Source: Ischnura elegans
Lineage: Eukaryota; Arthropoda; Insecta; Odonata; Coenagrionidae
Reading direction: 5' to 3'
Length of the DNA stretch: 64,000 bases
Assembly: GCF_921293095.1 (NCBI RefSeq)
Contig: NC_060246.1
Span: 85,929,030-85,993,029, forward strand
Part shown: piece after piece, positions 12,304-22,733 of the stretch
Layout of the letters: each line of letters starts with the position of its first letter
Numbering within the stretch: the stretch's first letter is position 1
Notes under the pieces: model-generated
The model's input: only the letters and a program-made list of their open reading frames with translations
Told to the model about the DNA's origin: nothing
Databases searched by the model: none
Made by a program: the position numbers and the translations under genes

Positions 12304-12435
12304 CTAAGCAGGGACATTAGAATGCATTAGCACATCAGCAGTATATTGGTTTTTGCTGTCCAATATCAACTGAGCACATCTTTTTATCTCATCTTCCATG
12401 TCTGATAGCATTTTATCACCATCGATCACAAGAAC
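12304..12435 (-). CDS. dNK: dNK coding exon 5 (last)
   Basis: The acceptor TTTTCTAG precedes VLVIDGDKMLSDMEDEIKRC and the frame closes at TAG (12,306-12,304). VLVIDGD matches the core strand late in the dNK/TK2 fold. The tail is short compared with Drosophila dNK, without the long polar extension. Confidence 0.92.
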   Translation of the reverse strand, partial: VLVIDGDKMLSDMEDEIKRCAQLILDSKNQYTADVLMHSNVPA

Positions 12436-15400
12436 CTAGAAAATGAGAAATGCATAAATTTCCAGAACAACTTTGCATGCCCTGTTTAATATAAAATGAA
12501 GTCTTTTGACTTTATAATTCCAAAATACAACTAAACAATCATAATGGTAATTTTGATAAGCTATGGTGTCATCTAAAAATAACCTTGAAGATGACACTGC
12601 AGCAGAGCCAGGTCAGGGGGGGCAAACATCAGTTTGCCACTTCTCTTGCTTCCTCCTTACCCCTTCCTCACCACTAAAGTATTTATTATATAATCACGGG
12701 GCGGATCCAGGATTTTTTTCCGGGGGGGAGGTGGGGGGGAGGGGAGCACAAGGGTCTGACAGTTCTCATATTTGAGATTAAAAACAAAATACAACAACTA
12801 CTGAAGAAAATCTTCTCTTTATTTTCATATGACAGTTATTAATATTAAATGAAATGATTGAGGCTCCGTAGCACACCAAATAAAATGAATTTTATGATAA
12901 CCATATTAAAAATCTTATCCATTTTTTTAAGCGTCTGGGGGGGGGGGGGGGTGAGTGCCTGTGCTCCCCCTACATCTGCCTATGAATATATGTAATACAT
13001 CCGTTAGCTATTTCTTTGAGATGTACCAGTTGAAATTACACACTGTAAGTTTGCCGTTTAGAAGTTTTATTAATATTATTTTTTAACAATTTATACATTA
13101 ATAATAATTGTTAAATAATTTAATTGGAAAAATTTATTAACTTTAATTATTAAACTTTTCAAATTTTTCTGCCAGGGGCACATGCCCCCTCTGCCCCGCC
13201 CTGCACTGCAGTATATGCATTGAATGAATTCTGGGACAAAAAATACCAATTTATCAACCAGGAACCACAAACTGAAAGTACAATGTTTAGTAAAAAATAC
13301 TGTTAAAGAAAAGACTTGACTGAAGACATAAGAAAATTGAAGTTTTGGAACAGAGGATAACATAAAAACTGTGTCAACTATGGCAAAGCATATGATGTTT
13401 AAGTTGTGTAAAATAAATAAAGCTTCAGAAAATTTAGGTAATAGACGTTATGTATGTACCAAGAAATAGCACCAGCTAAGGCGATGTTTCAGGAGTCTAT
13501 GAAGCACGCTTTATGTAGAAAATGTACAATTAACCTTGAATACAGAAAAATGATAGGTTCCCTGGTTTCAACTATGAGCCTTTTGTATTTAAATGTGGAG
13601 GTACTCACAGGAATGGCAGTGATGTTATTTTTCTCCTCACACAGCCATTTTTCATGCAAAGCATGCAGCTGCTCCAAGTAGCTTAATGGCACTTCTCTTT
13701 CCTCATTACGACCACGTTTTTTAATCCGGTCCAATGCCACTTCCGGAGATGTACGAAGATACACTGTAAAAAATAATATGTATAATTAAATGATTCCAAC
13801 GAAAAGAGTATCAGTTGAAGACAGTTTTCTGTCATCATTACCATCACTAATAACATTCTCAATTACTGAGAAACAACCTGTATTTCCGGAGCTCAGTGGC
13901 CACCCAGTTCTTATGTACTCAAGCAGTTTCCCTTTCTCCCGACCATGTCAACTCAAATGCCTTCCTAGTTCTTCCTTTTCTCCTTCAAAAAAATATTTTC
14001 AATCTTTTCAGTATCTGAGGTTGTCATAGACATCCTCCACATACTCCTTCCATCTACTTTGTACTTTTTCTCGCTCTGTTAGCTTCCTTACATCTTTTTG
14101 ACATGGCTTGCCCTCTTTTGCTGCTCAATGGCGACTTTACCTTGGCGTACAATGCACTTGACTCCCCCTCCTTCTGAAACTTCCATTTCTTCACACTGTC
14201 TTTTGCACCCAGCCTCCCTTGCTCTCTTAGGCCGTTTTCACACGTACTGGCAAAGCCGGTGCCGGTGTCGGTGCCGTCACCGGCACTGGCCAAAGGCCAT
14301 TTCACACACACCGGCATCCCCGGGATCGGTGACCAGTTAAATTCTGGTCGTGTAAGAAGAAAGATGTGGTCTGAAGATAGGAGAGGTTATTTGATCTTGC
14401 TTTTTACCTTAGCGGAAATACAGGAGACGAGAAAGATAGTTCTCCGTGCATCCACTTTTGAAAGTTGGATGTTTGGGAGGACGTTTTTGTTCTACATATG
14501 AAAAACTTACAATGGACGACTCTTACTTTTTTTATTTTCTTTGTGTGAGTATTCATACGAATGATTTTCTCTCATACACATAGGATAAGCTATTCAGTAC
14601 CAAGATGCAGTAAATAGAACATATACACCGCCGATATACACCACTATAACGTTTAATTATAATAGGTACAGAGAAATATTTGATAAGATTTTGTAACAAA
14701 AATATTTAAAAAAAAAAGCAAAAGTCCTCGAATGGAGGGGTTTGAAGGTTAGATTTGCGGGTCACAGGGGAACTGCAGCTGTTCACGTTGAGGCAATGAT
14801 AATTGTCTACTGAAGACGATTGTTGCATGAAATCTGTTATTGACGCTGATCATAAGATGAGGAAGACAGAGAAGCTGATGATGAACGGGTAGGAGATAAT
14901 TCTGACCGGTGATTTATCTCATGGTTTTCCTATTTTAATAAGTTTTAAGACACCCAGACGGAATTGATTTTTTTCCTCGTCGCCCATTTTCCTCTCAGCG
15001 AGTACAACGGATAGAAAAAGTGCTTGGTCTACGTCCTCTAGGCACCTGAGTTTTTTTCCGTGAGTGACAGGCTTTGTCCCGGTCATAAGATTCCTCATCA
15101 TGTGCCTATATTTCTACTTCATGTCCCTCAGTATATGATACCTTCTCCTGTGACCCCTCTAGACTTTATACAGTATCATCTTTTTGACATACTGCCGTTA
15201 AACATTTTAAGTTTTCATGGTACGTATATTTCTTCGTATTACTTTGACAAGATCTCTTCCCTTGTTATTTTACTATTTAATTTATGCGATTCTGCCATTT
15301 CGTAAAAAGGACGAAAAATTACATTTCATTGCGATTTTAGCAGCGATAGTGGTGGAGGCCGGCAAAAAATAGTAATATATTCGAGGATATGAAAGGACAA

Positions 15401-18400
15401 GCGCGTAACGGGCGATCTTAGGATTCAGTGAGATTAAAAGTTGTAAATGTAACTATCTCCTGTGATCGACAAAGGTACCTCGTCAACCTCGTTTAGCTAA
15501 AATTTTCGTGTTGAAAAATAACAGGCAATATTTATCAGAGAGCATATGGTTTATTGAAAAGAAACGGTTTCATATTCAATTAATTAAACTTGCTGCACTT
15601 TACCAAAGCTAGCTGCACCACATTACAAAATTTTACGAAGAAACACTTCTTGGTCGTAGGATCGTAGAGCTATTAGTCAACGATATCGAGGGATAAATAC
15701 AGTCAGTATTATTATAACACCTACAGGGTTTTAAGAAAGATTTGCGCGAATTTTAATTATGACCAACCGAGAATCAGAGGTTAGTGGAAATATATAAATT
15801 AGTATAGAGTTGAATTAGTTACTCTTTCAAAGAATGAAAAGTGGTGGGAAAACGGATATGAAACTTGATATTAATCATGAAATGCAAAACATGTAACTAA
15901 AGGCTGGGAATAAGCACAATAAGTAGATCTGTACATTTGATATGCAATGCCATGTGGTATTTGCTAAAATCTGAATTTTTCCTCAGCCGACAGAAGGGAA
16001 ATAGCGAGAAATAGCAAATGGATTTAAAAAGGCCGCTCTCTTCCCCGAATGCATGGGTGCGGTCGATGGGAAGCACGAACCAGTAATGAAATTTTCTCGT
16101 GGTGGCTCAATGAACCTTATCGACAAGGTCTACTTTTCAATTCTATTGATGGCAGTTGCCGATTCAGACTACATATTTACGTATATCGTTACGTATTGAC
16201 GTTAGGGGCCTGTAGAAAAGAAGGCGACTCATCCGTTTTTCAATCAACCACTTTGTTTGAAGTTGATGGTCAGCAAGAAATTGAATATTCTACCCCCGCT
16301 TCCCCTGAAACGCTACTAGTAGCGAAGATTTTCCATTTCTACATGTGATTGGTGAAGAATTTTCGCTGTCAGAAATTGATGCGACCATATGCAGGACGCA
16401 ATCTTTCGGAAAAAAGCAGGTATTCAATTGATGTTTGTGGCGAACATGAAGAAACGTTAAATGTGCATTCGGTTTTCCGTGAAATAAATGAACAATTTTC
16501 CATAGATCCTGTTTTATGTCGAAGCAATTCGCGAATGACATCTTGAAGGCATGAGTGATTCTTCATAATGCAGGGTGACTGAAAGATGAGCGCAGATCTG
16601 AAGAAAGATACATTATATGTACATGACCCAGTTATTGCATGAAGTAAACAGATTTCCATGTTGCCGACCGACAAGTACAGCAGTCACCATAAGAGATCGT
16701 TTAGCAGGCTACTTGTAGGTCCTGAGTGGGCTTTGTCATGGAAAAGGAATAAAATATTATATATAAGTCCTGAATATTATATAAGAACCTTATAAAATAT
16801 TGACTTCCCCACTTTGCGTTATCCTTTCTCATCAATAAAAAAATCATCTTCTTAAAATTTCCACGCTTCTTTCCATGCTTACTGTTGTTACAGCTAGTCT
16901 TTATAGCAATCTGCAACCTTGTCCCACAGGGAAGGCTTACTCTCTACTTAGTACTTCGATCAGGGTTGTTATATAATCTCAACAGATTCAGGCTTCAATT
17001 GGTGGAAGTTAGACATATTTAAGTAAATGAAAGATCGTAGCACTTTTCCACAAGAATTTTTAATGCGTACAACGCGTTTCGGCTCACTGAGCCATCATCT
17101 GGTACAAGACGCTTGAACACATGTGAAGATCCCTTTTATACCCTTGAGAAAGGAGAGTATTGGAGGAGAGGATTTGACATCTGTGAGGATGGGGGGGGGG
17201 GGGGGGTGGGAACGGGTGTACAGAGTATAGACAATGGGGAAAGATACAACTACGGGATGTGGAGAACCCACGTTGGAGGGAGGGTTCTGGTCATAACTGT
17301 AAAATGACGACACGTGCGGAAGACCATAGCAAAACAGGAGGAGGGGGTGTTGAGAAGAGTGAAAAAAGGGGGTTTAGGGTAAAAAGAGGCCGCGTGTCTT
17401 TTGAAAGTGAGAGGAGTAAGTAGCGACGCAGGAAAAAAAGGCGGGGGTGAGGAGTCCCTTTGGGTTAGCTGAGAAGGAGTGAAAGTTAGCGGGGGTACAA
17501 GGGAGGAAATTGCCAGCAATAGAAAATGGTCAAATGCGTAGAGAGGATGGGCGGACGGGAAACACCCCGTGGAAATTGGGGTCACTTAAGGCGTGGGTCC
17601 TCACCTCACTTAAGGCGTGGGTCCTCACAACCCCCCCAACATCCACGGGGTGTTTCCCGTCCGCCCATCCTCTCTACGCATTTGACCATTTTCTATTGCT
17701 GGCAATTTCCTCCCTTGTACCCCCGCTAACTTTCACACCTTCTCAGCTAACCCAAAGGGACTCCTCACCCCCGCCTTTTTTTCCTGCGTCGCTACTTACT
17801 CCTCTCACTTTCAAAAGACACGCGGCCTCTTTTTACCCTAAACCCCCTTTTTTCAATCTTCTCAACACCCCCTCCTCCTGTTTTGCTATGGTCTTCCGCA
17901 CGTGTCGTCATTTTACAGTTATGACCAGAACCCTCCCTCCAACGTGGGTTCTCCACATCCCGTAGTTGTATCTTTCCCCATTGTCTATACTCTGTACACC
18001 CGTTCCCACCCCTCCCCCCCCATCCTCAAAGATGTCAAATCCTCTCCTTCTCCAATACTCTCCTTTCTCAAGGATATAAAAGGGATCTTCACATGTGTTC
18101 AAGCATCTTGTACCAGATGATGGCTCAGTGAGCCGAAACGCGTTGTACGCATTAAAAATTCTTGTGGAAAAGTGCTACGATCTTTCATTTACTTAAATTT
18201 GTTATATAATATTTAAAAATATAGATTTTCGGGAACAAAATAGAACCACAAATGAGAGTGATTACAGAACTATGAAAGACGTGAGCAACAACACGACTGA
18301 AAACCATCTCCCTTCCGGCACCGGCAAAATAAAACTACGTGGGCAAGCATAGGTAAAGAAACGTTGTAATCGACAACCGGTGGCGGCGCCGGCTTCCGAT

Positions 18401-21400
18401 TTGCCGAGTTCATCGCTGGCTTCACTCGAAGGTGCCGGCAATGATGCCGGACCGGACTACTTGTATAGGCTTCCATTTGATTGTATTGCATCCGGCGCCG
18501 GTGCCGGTAACGGCACCGGTTTTGCCGGTACGTGTGAAAACGGCCTTAGTCTCACGCAGTAATCGATTATTTATTTCACTATAAATCCTTTTGGCCAGCT
18601 GTGTCCATGTTCTACCACTTCCTTCTCTCCTCCATTACTTTTATCATTTCCTCCATTATCCACGGCTTCTTTATTCTTCTACTGTCAACGTAGCCAGCAT
18701 CCAATGATTTGATCAATGGGTTTTTCTTATTTATAGGAAAATCCTCCAAAATCGTTGGCACATTAACAGCTGAGCCAGGATTCGCTAGTGGTGGGCCCTG
18801 ATCGCTTCTATAGCGGCGAGGGTGTTGCCCGTCCCTCTGTTCCAACTCCATCCCTACCCCAAAGGCGTCGTCGGGCTCCTATCGCGGTGGCGCCTCTTTC
18901 CTTTTTCCTTCCCTTCCAAACCCCTCCCCGGGAGCATGGGCGTGTCAGTTGTAGTACTGGGTCCCGGCCCCGGGGGTTGTAACCCTGAAAGAACCCCCCT
19001 TGGGTTCTCATTGGTGTCAATGTAGCCAATTGACTTCTCAGCCACTTTGACTATTCCAGTTTTAATATTATCCCAACCTTCCTCTACAGCCGGTGCATTT
19101 CCAATCTTATGGATACTGCATATTTTCCACCTACCTCCTGATATTCTCCCCTAATACTCCCCTTCAAAGCTTATACATTCCATTTCCTCCCCTTCCTAAC
19201 TTTCAGAAGTCTTTTGAATCTTATGTTGCATTTCATGAGCACTAGGTTGTGGTCTGAGTCCGCATCCACTGCAGGGAAGCTGTGTGAGTTTTTCACTCTA
19301 TTCCTAAACCTCCGTCTTACCATGATGTAGTCTATCTGGTATCTCCCCACATCCCATGGACTTTTCCATGTGTACCCTCGCCCTAGATGATGATTGAACC
19401 ATGTGTTTGTGGTGAATAATTTGTTTCTCCTGCAAAATTCTGCTGCTTTCTCTACACTATTGTTCCATTTTCCTAATCCAAATTCTCCTACTTTGTTTCC
19501 ATCCCTCCCTTCCCCAACTATAGTGTTCCAGTCCCCCATTACAACTAGATTTTTCTTACCCAGAGTTTCTCTAATTATTTTCTCAAGCTGCTCATACACC
19601 TCATCTTCTTCTTCCTCCCAATAATTACTAGTGGGCATATAGATAAACGCGAATCACCTCATGGTGGGTGGGTCGCACCTCAATTTCTACCACAAGAATT
19701 CTATCACTCACCTGCTCTATACCTACTACACGTTTACTCATCTCACAGTTTAATACTAAAGCTACCTCCAAAGATTTCGCATGTTGATGACCCCAAGGAC
19801 CTTGCCGACCTCGCTATGGTGAAAGACACCTACCCTTTGCAGATGGGTCCCGTTTAATGGGTTTCTGAGGGTAATTTGGTTGTACTCCATGTTTTCAGGG
19901 AAGAGATAGTTGGTAGGGTTTCCCACTTCTATTCCAACAGTGTTTTTTACGTGACACCATCACGTGGACTACCTTTCGTTTGGCTTATACTCTTTGACCT
20001 ATCTGGCATGGCTAGCCCTACAGGGAGTAATTTAAAAATTATGGGATTAATGTCATAGGAACACATTACCCTTTCCACTGCGACAAGGTTGTAGCCCAAG
20101 GGAAAGGTGATTAAGCAATACCTAGTCAAAATATGGAATAAAGGAAATCATTCAAAATTGGTAAACTAGTAATGGTTTTTCCAGTAACTTCCCAACCTCA
20201 CTTAAGCAGGCTCGACAATATGTTGCCATGACTTCTACAACATGGGTAGGGAAACTCATTCAATTGTATTCAATTCAATTGTAGAGAAATGAGTGAGTGC
20301 GTTGTAGGTTGCCTACAGCCAACATACATGATTGCTGGTGATCCTTCTGTGCATAGGTGAAATTTCTAGATGCTGCTGATACATCACAGTAAGAATTTCA
20401 CATTATAGAGGTGCCTTGAGATCCTTACACTGCCAGGAACTACACCCCTCCCTTAGTGGCCAGGTCCCTTTCGATTGGAAATCATGAGGCTCAAACTATT
20501 TTTTATCTCTACTTTTTCACAGAGATAGCTACTCGTTTGCCGAGTCCATCACAACAGTTTTCTTAATGTGTGAACCATGAGAAGTACACAGACTACCTTT
20601 TGCCTGTCACCTACCCTTTCACCTATCTGGCATGAGTGGCCCTACCCTAGTAAGGGTTACTCCCAGAAGTTACTCTGAATCATCCGGGTGTAATTTTCCC
20701 ATTCAACAGCATTGTAGGCCACATGAAAGTATATCTACTTATAAAATGGATTTTATAACTTTTGCCATTTTGAAATTGTTTAGAATAATGTTAAAAATAT
20801 AAATACACAGCATGACTCAATTTCTATTCTGAAAAATGGCTGAGATACGGAAGAATACAGGCTCAAAAATAGCCCACACTGTAAGGCAATTGCTATGAAA
20901 TCATTATGAATTTCTTTGGCCAGGATTGAAAAATTGGAGTCATACAAGGACAAGTTTTAATAAACGGAAGAATTAATATTATTTTAGGTCCAATCAATTA
21001 CCATCAGCAAAACATTTAATGTTAATTATGGATATCTATTCTCCTCATTTATGAAACAATAATATGGGGTAGGTATCACAAATGGAAATGCTCCATTTCC
21101 TCCCAAAAATGTAAAAAATGCAATACATCAAATCGAGGTGAAATGATTAACTGAATAATTGTAGTTATTCTGACATAGTTTTTAAATGAGATACATTGAA
21201 ACTATGATGCACATGGCCTTAAGTGTAATTGGTTTGCACATTACCTATCATGTCTACTTCCACATCAACCTTTTTGCAGAGCCATTTGAACCATTCATCA
21301 AGAACAGCATACTCAGGACCATCTAAGAAACCATTTTGATGAAGGTTTTCCACAAAGCAGTGCCTACAATAAAATACACACAAATAACAAACATTAATAA

Positions 21401-21949
21401 TCACCGAAATATTCACTTATTCCTAAGTAATGAACAACAGAGAAATGTAAACGTGAATAAAATTAATTCATTGAAATTTTAAGTACCCGCCAACATAAAT
21501 CTAGCTTTTGCCGTCAAATCTAAATATCAGAAACTGACGGTACCATGGAGAATATTGACCAAGAAAATTGTGTTAATATACCTAGCACTGAACAAGGACC
21601 TCTCCATTACTTTAATCGGTTGAGGGCAGCGGCGAGTATGTATATCAACCATTGTCAGCTGTACGTAAGATTGAAAAGTCATCGCTGTCTTTTTAGTGTC
21701 GCTATAAAGAAGCTCCTAAAAATAAAGACGAAGGTTATGTAACTTTAAGTTAAACTGCAAAACCGGGATTGCTATGAATGCACATACCAGTAAGTTATGG
21801 CCATTAACATCCCGCCATTTATCAACGGGCTCTGCAAAAGTAGCTACGTCGTCATATCGTTGGAAGTGATTGATGAAAGTAGTTTTCCCACTGCCAATAT
21901 TTCCTTCCACTATAACTGTGAATGGCCGATTGCTGGTTTTGGACGACAT
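12304..21949 (-). CDS. dNK: Deoxynucleoside kinase dNK (whole gene, five coding exons)
   Basis: dNK phosphorylates all four deoxynucleosides with ATP for the dNTP salvage pathway. Coding exons on - are 21949-21788, 21715-21582, 21363-21245, 13763-13609 and 12435-12304; phases join perfectly to 233 residues (Drosophila 250). Landmarks are the P-loop EGNIGSGKTT (15-24), EPVDKW (40-45), FQSYVQLTM (68-76) and MERS (91-94) with the catalytic-region Arg93, RHCFVENL (99-106), YLRTSPEVAL, and the LID RGRNEE. Exon 2 has no open frame longer than its flanks and is easily missed; without it the frame breaks. The chosen ATG at 21,949 is the first in-frame ATG; an acceptor-like TTGCTATTAG just before it allows a 5'-UTR intron. 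Intron 3 is 7.5 kb of nested transposons. The gene is head to head with TRAPPC8. Confidence 0.96.
12695..12984. mobile_element. G-tract MITE of the CAGTGGCGGATC type in dNK intron 4
   Basis: The left end reads GGGGCGGATCCAGGATTTT and the right end CCTACATCTGCCTATG, a decayed inverted match. A run of G lies inside each end (near 12,721 and 12,939). It resembles the elements at 4,537 and 33,114 in ends and layout. It sits in the 1.17-kb intron between dNK exons 4 and 5. Confidence 0.55.
13609..13763 (-). CDS. dNK: dNK coding exon 4 (LID region)
   Basis: The acceptor TTTTTTACAG and donor GTGAGTAC bound a 155-nt exon. It encodes YLRTSPEVALDRIKKRGRNEE, with the arginine-rich LID that closes over ATP, and then YLEQLHALHEKWL, a helix conserved in dNK and TK2. 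Confidence 0.95.
14919..15101 (-). pseudogene. Remnant of Harbinger accessory protein (BESS-like motif)
   Basis: The - strand frame contains DVDQALFLSVVLAERKMGDE followed by EKNQFRLGVLKLIKIG. This fits the BESS motif (acidic-hydrophobic start, FL.S, then K...R..VL.LI) found after MADF domains. Harbinger-type elements often encode such a DNA-binding partner next to the transposase. No MADF domain can be recognised nearby, so this is a fragment. Confidence 0.45.
15960..16600 (+). pseudogene. Decayed Harbinger DDE transposase
   Basis: In shifting frames one reads FPECMGAVDGKH (first catalytic Asp, about 16,045), then VYFSILLMAVADSDYIFTYI (second Asp region), ACRKEGDSSVFQST, FPFLHVIGEEFSLSE (Glu region), LMRPYAGRNLSEK, and finally DILKA.VILHNAG. 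The order and spacing match PIF/Harbinger transposases. Several frameshifts and stops are present, including a stop in place of the usual Cys in the last motif. The N-terminal part is not recognisable. Confidence 0.8.
17017..18198. mobile_element. Fold-back element: 1.18-kb near-perfect inverted repeat
   Basis: Bases 17,017-17,029 (ATTTAAGTAAATG) pair with 18,186-18,198, and pairing continues inward to TCCACGGGGTGTTTCCCG at about 17,640. The arms are about 560 bp, and the spacer of roughly 65 bp holds two direct copies of CACTTAAGGCGTGGGTCCTC. Differences between arms are few, mainly G/C-tract length and small indels. The long frames in each arm mirror each other and are not genes. Near each outer end is a hammerhead-like string (GATGATGGCTCAGTGAGCC then GAAACGCG). 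No target duplication is obvious. It lies inside the Harbinger element. Confidence 0.88.
18697..19014. mobile_element. 318-bp GC-rich insert with 14-bp target duplication in the RTE LINE
   Basis: The RTE protein frame is interrupted between AEKSIGY and VDSRRIKK. The insert is bounded by TGTCAACGTAGCCA (18,683-18,696) and TGTCAATGTAGCCA (19,015-19,028), a 14-bp duplication with one change. A duplication of that length suggests target-primed retroposition. The insert is GC-rich at one side (CCCGGCCCCGGGGG) and I cannot assign a family; no poly(A) or tRNA head is clear. Confidence 0.6.
19790..20700. repeat. Unclassified repeat region
   Basis: Two stretches resemble each other: around 19,961-20,030 and 20,592-20,670 both have a GGACTACC/AGACTACC-like start and CCTATCTGGCATG followed by GGCCCTAC or AGCCCTAC. 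This looks like part of a dispersed repeat next to the LINE, but no ends or coding motifs are visible. Confidence 0.35.
21245..21363 (-). CDS. dNK: dNK coding exon 3
   Basis: The acceptor ATTGTAG and donor GTAATG bound a 119-nt exon that encodes HCFVENLHQNGFLD, then EWFKWLCKKVDVEVDMI. It supplies the helix after the MERS motif. The next exon lies 7.5 kb away beyond the nested transposons. Confidence 0.94.
21582..21715 (-). CDS. dNK: dNK coding exon 2 (substrate-binding helices)
   Basis: Read on -, the acceptor CTTTATTTTTAG and the donor GTATATT bound a 134-nt exon that encodes ELLYSDTKKTAMTFQSYVQL, TMVDIHTRR, then PIKVMERSLFSAR. Gln69 and the MERS motif match residues that bind deoxynucleoside in the family. 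Phase (0 in, 2 out) is exactly what exons 1 and 3 need. Confidence 0.94.
21788..21949 (-). CDS. dNK: dNK coding exon 1 (P-loop)
   Basis: It encodes MSSKTSNRPFTVIVEGNIGS and the rest of the P-loop GKTT, then AEPVDKWRDVNGHNLL, ending at the donor GTATGTG. No mitochondrial presequence is evident, in keeping with a nuclear or cytosolic insect dNK. Confidence 0.94.
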
Positions 21950-22585
21950 GCCTAATAGCAAAATAATAACAGAAACTGTAACCAGTAACACTCTCCCGAC
22001 AATCAGAAACCGTTGCAGGTTGCAATAAACACAAAGCGCGGGTAAATTCTGACAAATGAGGAAGGGAACTAATGAAGCTAGCAGACGCTGCGTCGCAAAT
22101 TATGTAAACACGAAATAAAATTATAAAATTTATACACTATCCATTAAGCCTTCACCTCTATAAAAGTATTTAAAGGTTGCTGATATAATGTTGCTTTTCC
22201 TCATCATGATAGCGATGGATATAAAACCAGGCAAGAAGTGTGAAAAAATACTTAAATATCATACGCGTGTCTGCTTCAACGAGCATTCCAAATACAAATT
22301 TTGAAGGAAAACAAAAGAACTTTGATGCCCGTGCGTGTTTTGCCGTCTTTATTGAGTGGAAGTCTCAATTGCGTTTGTTTTGCAGATATTGTGAGAAATT
22401 GAATTTATCGCTGGTCACCCTCCTCCGTCAAAGTCTGTCATAGAATTCGAAGAAACATCCAAAATCACTATACGATGAGATAACAAATGCGAATTTTGGA
22501 TGAACTCATTCTTCATCAACTGTTGCGGTAGTGGTCAAGTAATTTACTTAAACGAGGAACTGTACACCGGAATCGAGAAGTGACA
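21950..22585. promoter_or_regulatory. Shared dNK / TRAPPC8 upstream region
   Basis: The start codons of dNK (-) and TRAPPC8 (+) are 636 bp apart, so this interval must hold both 5' UTRs and promoters. It is a candidate bidirectional promoter. I cannot identify a TATA box or initiator with confidence. Confidence 0.55.
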
Positions 22586-22733
22586 ATGAAGGAGTCACCT
22601 CAAGAGTTCATCCAAAAAACATTTTCTCCCATGATTGCTGTGATCAGCAGCTCATCTGCCGAAAACATATGCCAGAAAAGCAATTTGTCATTCATAGATC
22701 TGTTGAGGCCCTATTGTAAACTCAGTTGTGAAG
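22586..22733 (+). CDS. TRAPPC8: TRAPPC8 exon 1
   Basis: Encodes MKESPQEFIQKTFSPMIAVI, then NLSFIDLLRPYCKLSCE; donor GTAACAG. The pattern S...E.......LSF..LL.P matches the human N terminus. Confidence 0.93.

Larger units (their letters stand above)
14230..18545 (+). mobile_element. PIF/Harbinger DNA transposon, complete ends, dead transposase
   Basis: The left end GGCCGTTTTCACACGTACTG is an inverted match to the right end (CGTGTGAAAACGGCC), and both are followed inward by CCGGTGCCG-type repeats. A TTA duplication flanks it at 14,227-14,229 and 18,546-18,548, the Harbinger signature. The length is 4,316 bp, of which 1,182 bp is the nested fold-back element. A decayed DDE transposase lies at about 15.96-16.6 kb on + and a BESS-like motif on - at about 15.0 kb, the usual two-gene set arranged divergently. 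It is inserted in the RTE LINE. Confidence 0.88.
13960..19790 (-). mobile_element. RTE-type LINE on -, split by two later insertions
   Basis: From right to left on - this encodes an APE-type endonuclease and the start of RT. Endonuclease motifs seen are SDRILVVEIEVRPT, MGDWN, NTWFNHH, RYQIDYIMV and DADSDHNLVLMKC. It continues with KTGIVKVAEKSIGY, is interrupted by a 318-bp insert, resumes at VDSRRIKKPWIMEEM, and is interrupted again at LLRET by the Harbinger element. Past that it continues KRARE...KRQCEEME and, near 14,030, WKEYVEDVYDN. No RT catalytic motifs follow, so the 3' end is missing. Joining across the TTA duplication restores the frame ETKRARE, which shows the Harbinger element came later. 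It is inactive. Confidence 0.85.

Noticed and set aside
17250-17965. Two long mirrored reading frames
   Set aside because: They are the two arms of the fold-back element read in opposite directions; proline- and serine-rich with no family resemblance.
21950-21991. Upstream extension of dNK with a hydrophobic leader
   Set aside because: The extension begins with GTG, not ATG, and an acceptor-like TATTAG lies between it and the ATG at 21,949.
22580-22585. Two-codon upstream extension of TRAPPC8
   Set aside because: It begins with GTG; the ATG at 22,586 fits the family N terminus.
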